Below are positions 8,800 to 17,048 of a DNA stretch of 64,000 nucleotides, piece by piece. Below the pieces are notes generated by a model, which saw only the letters and a list, made by a program, of their open reading frames with translations, did not search any database and was not told the DNA's origin. The translations under genes and the position numbers were made by a program. The DNA lies in contig CAWACW010000011.1 in NCBI GenBank assembly GCA_963780635.1, forward strand, positions 620,001-684,000, in the 5' to 3' direction. Position 1 is the first letter of the stretch; each line of letters starts with the position of its first letter. This DNA is from DATEPR01 sp963780635. GTDB lineage: Bacteria > Actinomycetota > Actinomycetes > Mycobacteriales > Pseudonocardiaceae.

Positions 8800-9750
8800 G
8801 TGGGCGCGCGCGAGGTGGGTCTGCCGACCGTCGTCCCGTCGCCGGAGCAGGGTGCGCTGCCTGCCGAGGTGACGATCTGGGAGGTCGGCGCGCGCGACGG
8901 GCTGCAGAACGAGTCGACGGTGCTGCCGCTGGCCGTGAAGCTGGAGTTCCTGGACCGGCTTGCGGACGCGGGCCTGCGCATCCTGGAGGCCACCAGCTTC
9001 GTGTCGCCGAAATGGGTGCCGCAACTCGCCGATGCCGAGGACCTGCTGGCCGGACTCGACCAGCGCGACGGCGTCAGCTATCCGGTGCTGGTGCCCAACG
9101 AGCGCGGCCTGGACCGGGCGCTGGCCGCCGGTGTCCGGCACATCGCGATCTTCGGCAGCGCGACCGAGACGTTCGCCAAGCGCAACCTGAACAGCTCGCT
9201 GGACGCGCAGTTCGCGATGTTCGAGCCGGTCGTGGCCAGGGCCCGGGCCGAAGGCCTGGACGTGCGGGCGTACGTGTCGATGTGTTTCGGCGACCCTTGG
9301 CAGGGCCGTGTCGACCCGGCTCAGGTGATCTCCGTGGGTACCCGGCTGGTCGACCTCGGCTGCAGCCGGCTCTCACTCGGCGACACGATCGGCGTGGCCA
9401 CGGCGGGTCAGGTCGAGGCGCTGCTCGGCGGCTTCCTGGCCACCGGCATAGCGGTCGACCGGCTGGCCGTGCACTTCCACGACACCTACGGCCAAGCCCT
9501 GGCCAATACGCTGGCCGCGCTCCGGATGGGAGTGTCCTGTGTGGACTCGTCGGCGGGTGGCCTCGGTGGCTGCCCGTACGCCGAGTCGGCCACCGGGAAT
9601 CTCGCCACCGAGGATCTCGTGTGGATGCTCGACGGCCTCGGCATCCGGACCGGAGTGGATCTGGACAAGCTGGTCGCGACCAGTGCCTGGATCGCCGGGC
9701 ACCTCGGCAGACCGAGCCCGTCGCGGGTAGTGCGCGCACTGGCGGGCTGA
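8800..9750 (+). CDS. Hydroxymethylglutaryl-CoA lyase
   Basis: A 316-residue TIM-barrel lyase that splits HMG-CoA to acetyl-CoA and acetoacetate, the last step of leucine breakdown. Visible signatures are the substrate loop IWEVGARDGLQNE, EATSFVSPKWVPQLADAE, the metal-binding HFHDTYGQALAN and the catalytic-cysteine loop GGLGGCPYAESATGNLATED, the last matching the HMG-CoA lyase active-site signature. The GTG start is one base after the PH-protein stop. It is downstream of birA/accD5, consistent with branched-chain and propionyl-CoA metabolism. A related DRE-TIM enzyme with other acyl substrates is possible but less likely. Confidence 0.9.
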   Translation: MGAREVGLPTVVPSPEQGALPAEVTIWEVGARDGLQNESTVLPLAVKLEFLDRLADAGLRILEATSFVSPKWVPQLADAEDLLAGLDQRDGVSYPVLVPNERGLDRALAAGVRHIAIFGSATETFAKRNLNSSLDAQFAMFEPVVARARAEGLDVRAYVSMCFGDPWQGRVDPAQVISVGTRLVDLGCSRLSLGDTIGVATAGQVEALLGGFLATGIAVDRLAVHFHDTYGQALANTLAALRMGVSCVDSSAGGLGGCPYAESATGNLATEDLVWMLDGLGIRTGVDLDKLVATSAWIAGHLGRPSPSRVVRALAG

Positions 9751-9840
9751 CGTCACGACGAATTCTCGATCGAGTGAAACCGTCCGTCGATCCGCTTCGT
9801 CAGACCCTGCACCCTAGGACGATGTCCGGCGGAGGTGGCC

Positions 9841-10299
9841 GTGTCGACCAACGACCGGGACGAGGTTGCCGAACTGCTCGCCGACTACCGGCGCAGCAGG
9901 GAGCAGCTGGCGTCGGTGCAGCGTGCTCTGCTGTCCATCAGTGAGTCCGCGACCAGCCCGGACGGCCTGATCAGGGCCACCGTGGACTCGGCGGGCACGC
10001 TGTCCGGCCTCGTCATCGACGAGGAGGCGTACCAGCGCTACCGGCCCGCCGAGCTGGCGCAGGCGGTGCTGCGCGCGACCCGCGCTGCGGCCGTCCAGGC
10101 GGGTGAGCGGGCCAGGGCCGCGCTGGCCCCGGTGCTACCGGCGGACGTCGATCCGGCCGCCGTGCTCTCCGGCCGGGCCGACCTGACGCCCGAGGAGATC
10201 GAACCGGCGATCGTCGCCCGAACCGTGCGCCCGACCAGGGACGACGACGAGACCTACGAGGAAACGACCTGGATGAAGCAGGCCGGGCGAGGTCGATGA
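9841..10299 (+). CDS. YbaB/EbfC-family small protein at toxin locus
   Basis: A 152-residue protein with the YbaB/EbfC layout: an N-terminal amphipathic helix (about residues 5-40, ELLADYRRSREQLASVQRAL), a beta-sheet with ATVDSAGTLSGLVIDEEAY, then a helix rich in Ala/Arg. The C-terminal 50 residues are acidic and probably disordered. I chose the GTG at 9841 over the one at 9835 because GGAGG at 9831-9835 gives it correct spacing. Its stop overlaps the next gene (ATGA). In actinobacteria such proteins are often the first gene of WXG100/polymorphic-toxin operons. Whether it binds DNA or acts as an export partner is unknown. Confidence 0.8.
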   Translation: MSTNDRDEVAELLADYRRSREQLASVQRALLSISESATSPDGLIRATVDSAGTLSGLVIDEEAYQRYRPAELAQAVLRATRAAAVQAGERARAALAPVLPADVDPAAVLSGRADLTPEEIEPAIVARTVRPTRDDDETYEETTWMKQAGRGR

Positions 10300-10622
10300 C
10301 GATGGTGGACAACGGATTCCAGGCCGACCCGGCCAAGCTCGCGCAACACGCCGCCGACTTCCCCGGCTACGCCGACCAGGTCAGCGCGATCCACACCCAG
10401 CTGCGCTCCGCACTGGCCGCCGCCGGTTCGTGCTGGGGCGACGACCCGGCGGGCCGGAGCTTCGCGGGCGCGCACGTGCCACCCGCGGACGGCACCATCG
10501 ACCAGCTCGCCGGGCTACCCGGCAAGCTGACCGACGTCGGCGACCGGTTCGCCACCACGGCCGCCGGGTACCAGCAGGCCGACGAATACGGTGCACGGCT
10601 GCTGGACCTGGGAGGGCAGTGA
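10296..10622 (+). CDS. WXG100-like small helical protein (ESX-type partner)
   Basis: A 108-residue, mostly helical protein with a central SCWGDDPAGRSFAGAH, i.e. a Trp-Gly turn between two helical arms, resembling ESAT-6/WXG100-type secretion partners. The arms are about residues 12-45 and 68-105. The ATG overlaps the preceding stop (ATGA) and its own stop overlaps the toxin start (TGATG), so the genes form a tightly coupled operon. The expected role is as a secretion adaptor for the downstream toxin. This is inference; no ESX secretion genes lie in the window. Confidence 0.72.
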   Translation: MTMVDNGFQADPAKLAQHAADFPGYADQVSAIHTQLRSALAAAGSCWGDDPAGRSFAGAHVPPADGTIDQLAGLPGKLTDVGDRFATTAAGYQQADEYGARLLDLGGQ

Positions 10623-13045
10623 TGGGGATCGAACTGCCCGCCGAGCTGGCCGACGTGGCAGCGCGGGCCGGGGTGCGGTGGCCGCAGGCCGACGAGGAGG
10701 CCATGCGGTCCACCGCGCAGGCGTGGCGCCAGGCAGGCGCGCAGCTCACGTCCCTGACGAAGGACGCCGACGGTTCGGCCGGCCAGGCGCTGTCGGCGGT
10801 ATCGGGTTCGACCGGCACGGCGGCGCACCAGCACTGGCAGACGTTCGTCGCACCCGACACGGGCCACCTGACCAGCACGGCCAGCGGCTGCACCGAGGCG
10901 GCAGACCGACTCGACCACGCGGCCGACGAGGTGGGCGCGGCGAAGGTCCGGATCGTCTCGCACCTGGTGGACCTGGCCAAGAACACGGACGCGGCCAACC
11001 AGGCCGCGGCAGCGGGTCATCCGACGGCCCTGGCCGGTCTGCGCACGGCCGTGCGGGGAACCGCGAGCAGCGTCGCCCAGGTCAACCACTCCCTGACCAA
11101 CTCCATCCGCCTGGACAACGCCCAGTCCCAACCGGCAGCGACCGGCCACAACGGCGCGCTGGGGCAGCACAGCGCACTGGTGCACGCGGGGGTGACGGGC
11201 CAGCACGGCTTGCTCGGTTCGCAAGGTCCGTTGGCCCAGGTGGGCGTGAGTGGGGATGACGGTTCGCTGGGCCAGCAGGGTCCGCTCGCTCAGGTGGGTG
11301 TTGGTGGACATGCGGGATTGCTGGGCCAGCAAGGTCTGTTGGCCCAGACGGGTGTGACCGGGCGGGGCGGATTGCCCGGGTCGCAAGGTCCGCTCGGCCA
11401 GAACGGGGTCGTGGGCTCGGCCGGGCCGCCCGCGCCCGCGGGGTTGACCGGCCAGAACGGCTTACTGGGTCAGCAGGGTCCGCTTGCCCAGGTGGGTGTT
11501 GGTGGGCATGCGGGATTGCTGGGTTCGCAAGGTCCGTTGGCCCAGGTGGGTGTGAGTGGGCATGACGGTTCGCTGGGCCAGCAGGGTCCGCTTGCCCAGG
11601 TGGGTGTTGGTGGGCATGCGGGATTGCTGGGTTCGCAAGGTCCGTTGGCCCAGGTGGGTGTGAGTGGGCATGACGGTTCGCTGGGCCAGGACGGTTCGAT
11701 CGCCCCAGTCGGTGGGCACGACGGACTGCTGGGGTCGCAGGGGCCGTCGGGGCACGACGGCCCGGCCGCGGCGACCGGTCCGCTCCTCGCCCAGCCGGGC
11801 CACGGCGGTCCCGGCCCGGGCGGCTTGCTCGGCTCGCAAGCGGGCAGCGGCGGTGGTCCCGGGCCGGGGATCGACGGCGGTCGGACCGGCCCGATCCCGA
11901 TCAGTACCCCCGGCGGCCCGGCCCAGCCGATCGGTCCCGTGCTCGGCGGTCACGATCCCGGCCACGTCCCGACCCCGCCGATGGGCCTCACCGTTGCCCA
12001 GTCGGCCGCCCCGACCGTCGCGCCGCCGCCGGCCGCCTTCGCCGGACCGGCCGGCGCACCCATCGCCGCGGTCCCGATGCAGCACGCCGCCCCGATCAGC
12101 GCGGCCCCGACCCCGTCGTTCGGCACCCCGGCCCCCAACTTCGCGGCGGCACCGCCGCCGGTCGCCGCCGCACCGCCGATCGCGTCGACCCCGCCGCCCG
12201 CCGCGACCGCCGGCTCGACCCCGGCGCCGGCGGGTCGCGCCGCGGCTCAAGCCCAGGGCGTCGTCGGCGTGGTCGACGGACCGCGTTCGGCAGCCGAGCA
12301 GCCGGGACGGCGGACCGTGGCCGCGCTGCCCGGAGTGTCCGCCGGACCGGGCAGGCCGAGCCCGCGCCGGGACGAGGTCGCGCTGTTCCTGGTGTACCTG
12401 TTCCCGATCGGCCAACTACCCAAGGCGTCGGCGCGCCCGGCCCGGCAACTGCCGCCGCCCGCCGAGGAGACCGACTTCGCGGCGGGCCTGCGGTTCGAGC
12501 CGCACGACCACCCCGAATCGCACCTGGTCGACACCGGGACGGCCGCCACGGCACCGCCCGCGCACCACGGCTTCGCACCGGCCGACCCCGAGGTCGCCGA
12601 ACTGGCCGAAGGCCACGACCCGCTCGGCGGTCAGCACGAACGCGACTGGGACCACCGGTTCCTGGTCCGCCCCGCCGACGGCGAGCAGCAGGCCGAGTAC
12701 GCGTGGCCGCCCGGCGAGTTGTTCCCCGAGGGCGGCTGCGACACCGGCGAACCGATCGTGCTGACGCCGGGCACCGTGCTCGACCGGTTCGGCACGCCAG
12801 AGGGCAGGGTGTTCGGCGAGGACGGCACGCCGTTCGCCCGCCGATCCCTGCCGCCCGACCACCTCGCCGCCGGGTACCACCGCTACCGCGTCACCCGCGA
12901 CCTGCCCGTATGGCGCACGCTCGCCGCGGCCTGGTTCGGCCAGCCGGGTGGCGGCGAGCGCTACCGGGCCGTCTACCCGGCAGCCGACCTGATCGCCCTG
13001 GGCTACCTGATCGAGATCACCGGAACGGATGACGATGGACATTGA
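10622..13045 (+). CDS. Polymorphic toxin with C-terminal TNT (NAD+ glycohydrolase) domain
   Basis: An 807-residue protein in four parts. Residues 1-170 are helical and WXG/LXG-like. Residues about 174-405 are Gly-rich repeats built on GSLGQQGPLAQVGVGGHAG. Residues about 405-570 are a Pro/Ala linker. The C-terminus (about 690-807) matches the tuberculosis necrotizing toxin fold, with LTPGTVLDRFGTPEGRVF, GTPFARRSLPP, GYHRYRV and AAWFGQPGGGERY. In the CpnT toxin of M. tuberculosis the Gln of the QPGGG loop is needed for NAD+ hydrolysis, and it is kept here. The ATG overlaps the upstream stop, and the following gene overlaps its 3' end as an immunity gene would. NAD+ glycohydrolase activity is predicted from the domain; target and export route are unknown. 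Confidence 0.88.
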   Translation: MGIELPAELADVAARAGVRWPQADEEAMRSTAQAWRQAGAQLTSLTKDADGSAGQALSAVSGSTGTAAHQHWQTFVAPDTGHLTSTASGCTEAADRLDHAADEVGAAKVRIVSHLVDLAKNTDAANQAAAAGHPTALAGLRTAVRGTASSVAQVNHSLTNSIRLDNAQSQPAATGHNGALGQHSALVHAGVTGQHGLLGSQGPLAQVGVSGDDGSLGQQGPLAQVGVGGHAGLLGQQGLLAQTGVTGRGGLPGSQGPLGQNGVVGSAGPPAPAGLTGQNGLLGQQGPLAQVGVGGHAGLLGSQGPLAQVGVSGHDGSLGQQGPLAQVGVGGHAGLLGSQGPLAQVGVSGHDGSLGQDGSIAPVGGHDGLLGSQGPSGHDGPAAATGPLLAQPGHGGPGPGGLLGSQAGSGGGPGPGIDGGRTGPIPISTPGGPAQPIGPVLGGHDPGHVPTPPMGLTVAQSAAPTVAPPPAAFAGPAGAPIAAVPMQHAAPISAAPTPSFGTPAPNFAAAPPPVAAAPPIASTPPPAATAGSTPAPAGRAAAQAQGVVGVVDGPRSAAEQPGRRTVAALPGVSAGPGRPSPRRDEVALFLVYLFPIGQLPKASARPARQLPPPAEETDFAAGLRFEPHDHPESHLVDTGTAATAPPAHHGFAPADPEVAELAEGHDPLGGQHERDWDHRFLVRPADGEQQAEYAWPPGELFPEGGCDTGEPIVLTPGTVLDRFGTPEGRVFGEDGTPFARRSLPPDHLAAGYHRYRVTRDLPVWRTLAAAWFGQPGGGERYRAVYPAADLIALGYLIEITGTDDDGH
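11471..11686 (+). repeat. Two identical 108-bp tandem repeats inside the toxin gene
   Basis: As read, bases 11471-11578 and 11579-11686 are identical 108-bp (36-codon) units. They lie inside a wider array (about 11145-11835) of degenerate copies that share GGTCCG(T/C)TxGCCCAGGTGGG. The translation alternates the 18-residue motifs LLGSQGPLAQVGVSGHDG and SLGQQGPLAQVGVGGHAG. Exact identity in part of an otherwise diverged array implies recent unequal exchange, so copy number may vary between strains. Confidence 0.85.
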
Positions 13046-13316
13046 GTCGATCATCAGATGGCTGGCCGCGGCCGGTGTGCCGCAGGAAATCGTGTCCATC
13101 GGCGCCGAAGCTGATAACGCTTGGTGCCTGTTACGCGACGAACAACCCGGTGAGGACGGAGCTGACCTCGCTGTCTCCTGGGAGGTGTTCTGGCGCGAAC
13201 AGGGCAACCGATACGACTGGGCCCGATTCACCAACGAGCAGGTGGCGTGTTACTACCTGTTCGGTCGTTTGGTGTTCGCACAGGTGGTCAGGGGAGCACT
13301 GACCACCGCCCAGTGA
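13029..13316 (+). CDS. Candidate immunity protein for the TNT toxin
   Basis: A 95-residue acidic, cytoplasmic-looking protein with no signal peptide or membrane helix. Features are DIESIIRWLAAAGVP at the N-terminus, WEVFWREQGNRYDWARF centrally and the hydrophobic YYLFGRLVFAQVVRGAL at the end. Its ATG (13029, or 13035) lies inside the 3' end of the toxin gene, so the two are translated together. TNT toxins are always paired with a small antitoxin (IFT in M. tuberculosis). Position, size and composition fit that role, but I cannot demonstrate sequence similarity to IFT by eye. Confidence 0.75.
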   Translation: MTMDIESIIRWLAAAGVPQEIVSIGAEADNAWCLLRDEQPGEDGADLAVSWEVFWREQGNRYDWARFTNEQVACYYLFGRLVFAQVVRGALTTAQ

Positions 13317-13327
13317 CGTGGTGCCGC

Positions 13328-14125
13328 TCAGCTGCCCGGTGGCGGCCCGAGCGTGGCCAGCGCGGCGTCGTGCACGCGGCCGTTGCTGGACAGCACGGAG
13401 CCGCCGTCGTGGCGTGCGTGACCGCGCAGATCGGTGAACCGGCCGCCTGCCTCCTGCACGATGACCTGCAGTGCGGCCACGTCCCACTCGTTCACGATCG
13501 GCTCGGCGGCGAGGTCCATGGCGCCCTCGGCGACCAGGCAGTGCTGCCAGAAGTCGCCGAACGCGCGACTCTCCCAGCAGGCGTCGACCAACCGCAGATA
13601 GGCCTCCCGCGAGTGGTGCTCCGCCCAGGAGTTCACGTCGGTAGTGGACAAATACGTGTCAGCCAGGTTGTCCACACCGGACACCGAGATGCGCCACGGC
13701 TCGGCGACGCCGACCGCCGACGTCCACGCCCCGTGCCCGGTGGCCGCCCACCAGCGCCTGCCCAACGCGGGTGCGCTGGCGACGCCGACCACGGGCACGC
13801 CGTCGATCAACAGCGCGATCAGGGTGCCCCAGACGGGCACCCCGCGCAGGAAGTTCTTCGTGCCGTCAACGGGGTCCACCAGCCACGTTCGGCCCGCGCC
13901 GACCGTGCCGCCGCGTTCCTCGCCCGCGACCACGTCGGTCGGGCGGGCCTCGGCGAGCAGTTCGCGGATGCGGTCCTCGACGGCGAGGTCGGCGTCGGTG
14001 ACGGGGGTGCGGTCGGGTTTGCGGTCGATTCTCAGGTCGTGGGCGCGGAACCGGGCGGCGGTTATCTCGTCCGCGGCGTCCGCGAGACGAATGGCGAGTT
14101 CGCTATCAGATTGGTCGAGTGACAC
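13328..14125 (-). CDS. hisN: Inositol-monophosphatase-family phosphatase, probable histidinol-phosphatase
   Basis: A 265-residue Mg2+/Li+-sensitive phosphatase. The metal and catalytic motifs are TPVTDADLAVEDRI, the Glu pair in VVAGEERGG, WLVDPVDGTKNFLRGVPVWG and the C-terminal NEWDVAALQVIVQEAGG. Its shape resembles the HisN-type histidinol-phosphate phosphatase of actinobacteria; an inositol- or PAP-phosphatase role remains possible. The GTG at 14125 is the only good in-frame start before the conserved helix. It is convergent with the toxin operon (11 bases between stops) and divergent from the response regulator. The family is certain; the substrate is inferred. Confidence 0.88.
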   Translation of the reverse strand: MSLDQSDSELAIRLADAADEITAARFRAHDLRIDRKPDRTPVTDADLAVEDRIRELLAEARPTDVVAGEERGGTVGAGRTWLVDPVDGTKNFLRGVPVWGTLIALLIDGVPVVGVASAPALGRRWWAATGHGAWTSAVGVAEPWRISVSGVDNLADTYLSTTDVNSWAEHHSREAYLRLVDACWESRAFGDFWQHCLVAEGAMDLAAEPIVNEWDVAALQVIVQEAGGRFTDLRGHARHDGGSVLSSNGRVHDAALATLGPPPGS

Positions 14126-14196
14126 GGTATGGATGCTGTCATGAATACCCTTGGTGTCCTGACGGACTGGGTGCCCGAACCGCGGAGGAGAACTCG

Positions 14197-14871
14197 GTGA
14201 ACGTGGTGCTGCTGGCGGAGGACGATCCGGCGATCGCCGAACCGTTGTCCAGGGCACTGCATCGGGAGGGTTACTTGGTCCAGGTCGTCGTCGACGGCCC
14301 CGCCGCGTTGGAGGCAGCCAACAACGGTGCCGCCGACCTGCTGGTGCTGGACCTGGGGCTACCGGGCATGGACGGGCTCGAGGTGTGCCGGCGGCTGCGC
14401 TCGGCCGGACGTGGCCTGCCGGTGCTGATGCTGACCGCTCGGGCGGACGAGGTCGACTTCGTCGTCGGCCTGGACGCGGGCGCTGACGACTACGTGGCCA
14501 AGCCGTTCCGGCTGGCCGAGCTGATGGCCAGGATCCGGGCGCTGCTGCGGCGTCGGTCGCCGGAGACGATCGAGGCCAGCGGCGTGCGGATGGACCTGGG
14601 TGCGCGGTTGGTGACCGTCGAAGGTGCCGAGATCCAGCTGGCGAACAAGGAGTTCGAGCTGCTGCGGGTGCTCATGCAACACGCTGGACACGTCGTGACC
14701 AGGGAAGAGATCCTGTTCGAGGTGTGGAACGGGCCCGAGCTGCGCAACAGCAAGACGCTGGACATGCACATGTCGTGGCTGCGCCGCAAACTCGGCGACG
14801 GCAGCCCGAGGTCGGCGGAACGACGGATCGCCACCGTGCGTGGAGTCGGCTTCCGGTTCAATGCTGACTAA
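14197..14871 (+). CDS. OmpR/PhoB-family response regulator
   Basis: A 224-residue two-component regulator. The receiver domain (1-115) shows the acidic pair E8-D9-D10, the phospho-acceptor Asp52 in LLVLDLGLPGMDG, the Thr of LMLTARADE and the Lys of DDYVAKPF. A winged-helix output domain follows, ending with the GVGFRF wing. The GTG at 14197 follows GGAGGAG at 14184-14190. Its sensor kinase begins 31 bases downstream, so the pair is an operon. Target genes are unknown; the divergent hisN and convergent gtrA are neighbours. Confidence 0.95.
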   Translation: MNVVLLAEDDPAIAEPLSRALHREGYLVQVVVDGPAALEAANNGAADLLVLDLGLPGMDGLEVCRRLRSAGRGLPVLMLTARADEVDFVVGLDAGADDYVAKPFRLAELMARIRALLRRRSPETIEASGVRMDLGARLVTVEGAEIQLANKEFELLRVLMQHAGHVVTREEILFEVWNGPELRNSKTLDMHMSWLRRKLGDGSPRSAERRIATVRGVGFRFNAD

Positions 14872-14902
14872 CGCTGTAGCCCGGTAGCGGGGGGAGGTTC
14901 GC

Positions 14903-16180
14903 GTGCGGCGACGCATCCTGCTGGCCATCCTCCTCGCGGTGGCCGTGACCGCCTGCGCGCTGGGTGTGCCACTCGGCTACACCGCTATGCAGATGGTCGA
15001 GACACTGACCGAAAGCAACCTGCTCAGCCTCGCGCAACGGCTGGCCACCAGCGTGAACCAGGAACTGGACGCAGGCAGGCAGCCTGACCTGCACCAACTG
15101 TCCGTGCTCGCGCCGCCCGGCGGCGAGATCATCCTGACGCTGCCCGGCAAGGAGTCGATGACAGCCGGCCCGCGCATCGGGTCGGACTCGATCTCCGAGT
15201 CGGCGCAGGTCGCGGGCAACGGGACCGTGCGGCTGGCCGAACCGGCAGGCCCGATGCGCAGGCTGCAGGCCGAGGTCGCGGTGTTCGTGGTGCTGCTGGT
15301 GGTGCTGTCCATCAGCACCGGCACGGTCGTCGCGACGGTCACGGCCCGAAGACTGACCGAACCGATGCGCCACGTGGCTGACCGCGCCACCCGGCTCGGT
15401 GCGGGCGACTTCCGGCCGGACAGCAGCCGCTACGGCGTGCCCGAACTGGACTCGGTCGCCGATGCGCTGGACACGTCCGCGTCCGCGCTGGCGCTGCTGG
15501 TACAGCGGGAACGCGAGCTGGTCGGCGATGTGTCGCACCAGCTGCGCAGCAGGCTCACCGCGCTACAGCTGCGGCTGGAGACGCTGGTCGTGGCGGCGAA
15601 CCCGGAGACCGCGGACGACGCGTCCGCGGCGCTGGACCAGGCAGAACGGCTGGCCCAGGTACTGGACGAGCTGCTGGCCGCGGCCAGTGCGGCCAGGGCG
15701 GCCGAGGCGCAGCCGATCAATCTCGCGCTGCGCATGCCCACGATGGTCGCCGAGTGGCGGGAGCTGCTGCGAGCCAAGGGCAGGCCGCTGCGGCTGCGGG
15801 TACCGGAAGGCCTGCTGGCCAGGGCCACGCCGGGCCGGTTGCGTGAATCGCTCGGTGTGCTGCTGGACAACTCGCTGCGCTACGGGACCGGTGCCGTGCA
15901 GGTCAGCGCCCGACGCGGGGACGGCATGGTGCTGATCGAGGTCAGTGACGCGGGCCCCGGCGTGCCGGACGAGCTAGCGGCGCACGTGTTCGAGCGGGGC
16001 GTGTCCGGCGGCGGGTCGACCGGGGTCGGGTTGGCGTTGGCCAGGGCGTTGGTCGACGCCGACGGAGGCCGACTGGAGCTGGCGGTGCTGCGACCGCCGA
16101 CGTTCGCGCTGTTCCTGCCGGTGGCGAAGGCCGAGGACGTGGTCGCGACGCCGTGGCGCAGCGAAGTGGGACCGCGTTAG
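14903..16180 (+). CDS. Sensor histidine kinase
   Basis: A 425-residue membrane kinase. Transmembrane helices at about residues 5-28 and 125-147 flank a ~95-residue extracytoplasmic sensor region. Then come a HAMP linker (RRLTEPMRHVADRATRLG), the HisKA dimerisation helix with phospho-accepting His in GDVSHQLRSRL, and an ATP-binding domain with LLDNSLRYG (N box), EVSDAGPGVP (G1) and STGVGLALARALVDADGG (G2). The GTG at 14903 is preceded by GGGGAGG. It phosphorylates the adjacent response regulator. The signal is unknown; no recognisable sensory domain is seen. Confidence 0.95.
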   Translation: MRRRILLAILLAVAVTACALGVPLGYTAMQMVETLTESNLLSLAQRLATSVNQELDAGRQPDLHQLSVLAPPGGEIILTLPGKESMTAGPRIGSDSISESAQVAGNGTVRLAEPAGPMRRLQAEVAVFVVLLVVLSISTGTVVATVTARRLTEPMRHVADRATRLGAGDFRPDSSRYGVPELDSVADALDTSASALALLVQRERELVGDVSHQLRSRLTALQLRLETLVVAANPETADDASAALDQAERLAQVLDELLAAASAARAAEAQPINLALRMPTMVAEWRELLRAKGRPLRLRVPEGLLARATPGRLRESLGVLLDNSLRYGTGAVQVSARRGDGMVLIEVSDAGPGVPDELAAHVFERGVSGGGSTGVGLALARALVDADGGRLELAVLRPPTFALFLPVAKAEDVVATPWRSEVGPR

Positions 16181-16411
16181 CTAGGCGACCTGCTCGTCGG
16201 TCTCGCTGTCGGGCACCGTATGCAGTCTGCCGAGGCGACCTGGTCGGGCGTTGTTTGCTAGGCGACCTGCTCGTCGGTCTCGCTGTCGGGCACCGTATGC
16301 AGTCTGCCGAGGCGACCCGGTCGGGCGTTGTTTGCTAGGCGACCTGCTCGTCGGTCTCGCTGTCGGGCACCGCACGCAGCCTGCCGAGGCGACCCGGTCG
16401 GGCGTTCTCGG
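16181..16411. repeat. Three tandem 77-bp copies of the gtrA 3' end
   Basis: Units start at 16181, 16258 and 16335 with CTAGGCGACCTGCTCGTCGG and have a 77-base period. The third copy is the real end of gtrA. The other two are extra copies lying downstream of the gtrA stop, each carrying the same C-terminal coding sequence plus stop (PDSETDEQVA, TAG on the minus strand). Copies 1 and 2 differ from the gene copy at a few bases and in the last five. The array fills the whole junction up to the histidine-kinase stop at 16180. Confidence 0.9.
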
Positions 16412-16886
16412 TGGGGAACACCCACTTCTTGAAGGCCCACCAGCGGAACACCATGGCCAGCAGGGTGCCGATGATCATGCCACTGAAGAAGTCGGCGAAC
16501 TCCTGGGTGAACCGGCCGACCTCCGGGACCTGCAGGTCCAGCGCGTAGCGGGAGATCCACAGCGGCAGCGTGTTGAGTACCACGCCCAGGCCGCTGATCA
16601 GGAAGAACAGTGCAGCCTCGTGAGCGCGCTCGCGCCCGCCGCGGGTCCGGAACGCCCACTCGCGGTTGAGGATGTACGACACGATGGTCGCGATGATGAC
16701 GGCGACGGCCTGTGCGGTGACGGGCTTGTCGCTCAGGATGGTCCACTTCAGCCCGTAGTTCACGACGAGCGTGATGAGGAAGCAGATCCCGCCCACGAGG
16801 GCGAACTTCAGCAGCTCGCGATGCTTGACCAGCAGCGAGCGCACAGGCTCGGGCACGTGCGCGAGTGTGCTCTCGATGACGGACAT
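16335..16886 (-). CDS. GtrA-family polyprenyl-phosphate-sugar flippase-like membrane protein
   Basis: A 183-residue integral membrane protein with four predicted helices (about residues 27-48, 55-75, 95-115 and 130-150). GtrA signatures are FALVGGICFLITLVVNYGL, YILNREWAF and FRWWAFKKWVF. GtrA proteins move lipid-linked sugars across the membrane for wall polysaccharide or lipid glycosylation. The C-terminal tail of about 25 residues is hydrophilic and its coding sequence is triplicated downstream. The ATG at 16886 has no competitor. Rv3277 holds the same place in M. tuberculosis. It is convergent with the two-component genes. Confidence 0.88.
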   Translation of the reverse strand: MSVIESTLAHVPEPVRSLLVKHRELLKFALVGGICFLITLVVNYGLKWTILSDKPVTAQAVAVIIATIVSYILNREWAFRTRGGRERAHEAALFFLISGLGVVLNTLPLWISRYALDLQVPEVGRFTQEFADFFSGMIIGTLLAMVFRWWAFKKWVFPTENARPGRLGRLRAVPDSETDEQVA

Positions 16887-17048
16887 GACCTTGACTCTAC
16901 CGACTCAGGTGTGCTTCGCCCGTCGAGGGCGGCCGGACACAGGAAACCGACACCTTCCCGATGACCATCGGCTCGGTCGCGGGCAATAGTGTGGCGACAG
17001 GTGTTCCGCGTGGTCGTGCACGATCTTGTGTGGTCAGGAAGGGTTTCG

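Noticed and set aside
9841..10622. Complete ESX/type VII secretion locus around the WXG100-like gene
   Set aside because: No EccC-type ATPase, EccD, EccB or mycosin gene is in the window, so only the substrate side is present.
16181..16375. Short minus-strand frames ending in the gtrA-like tail at copies 1 and 2 of the 77-bp repeat
   Set aside because: They are by-products of the triplicated gtrA 3' end, with no start region or ribosome site of their own.
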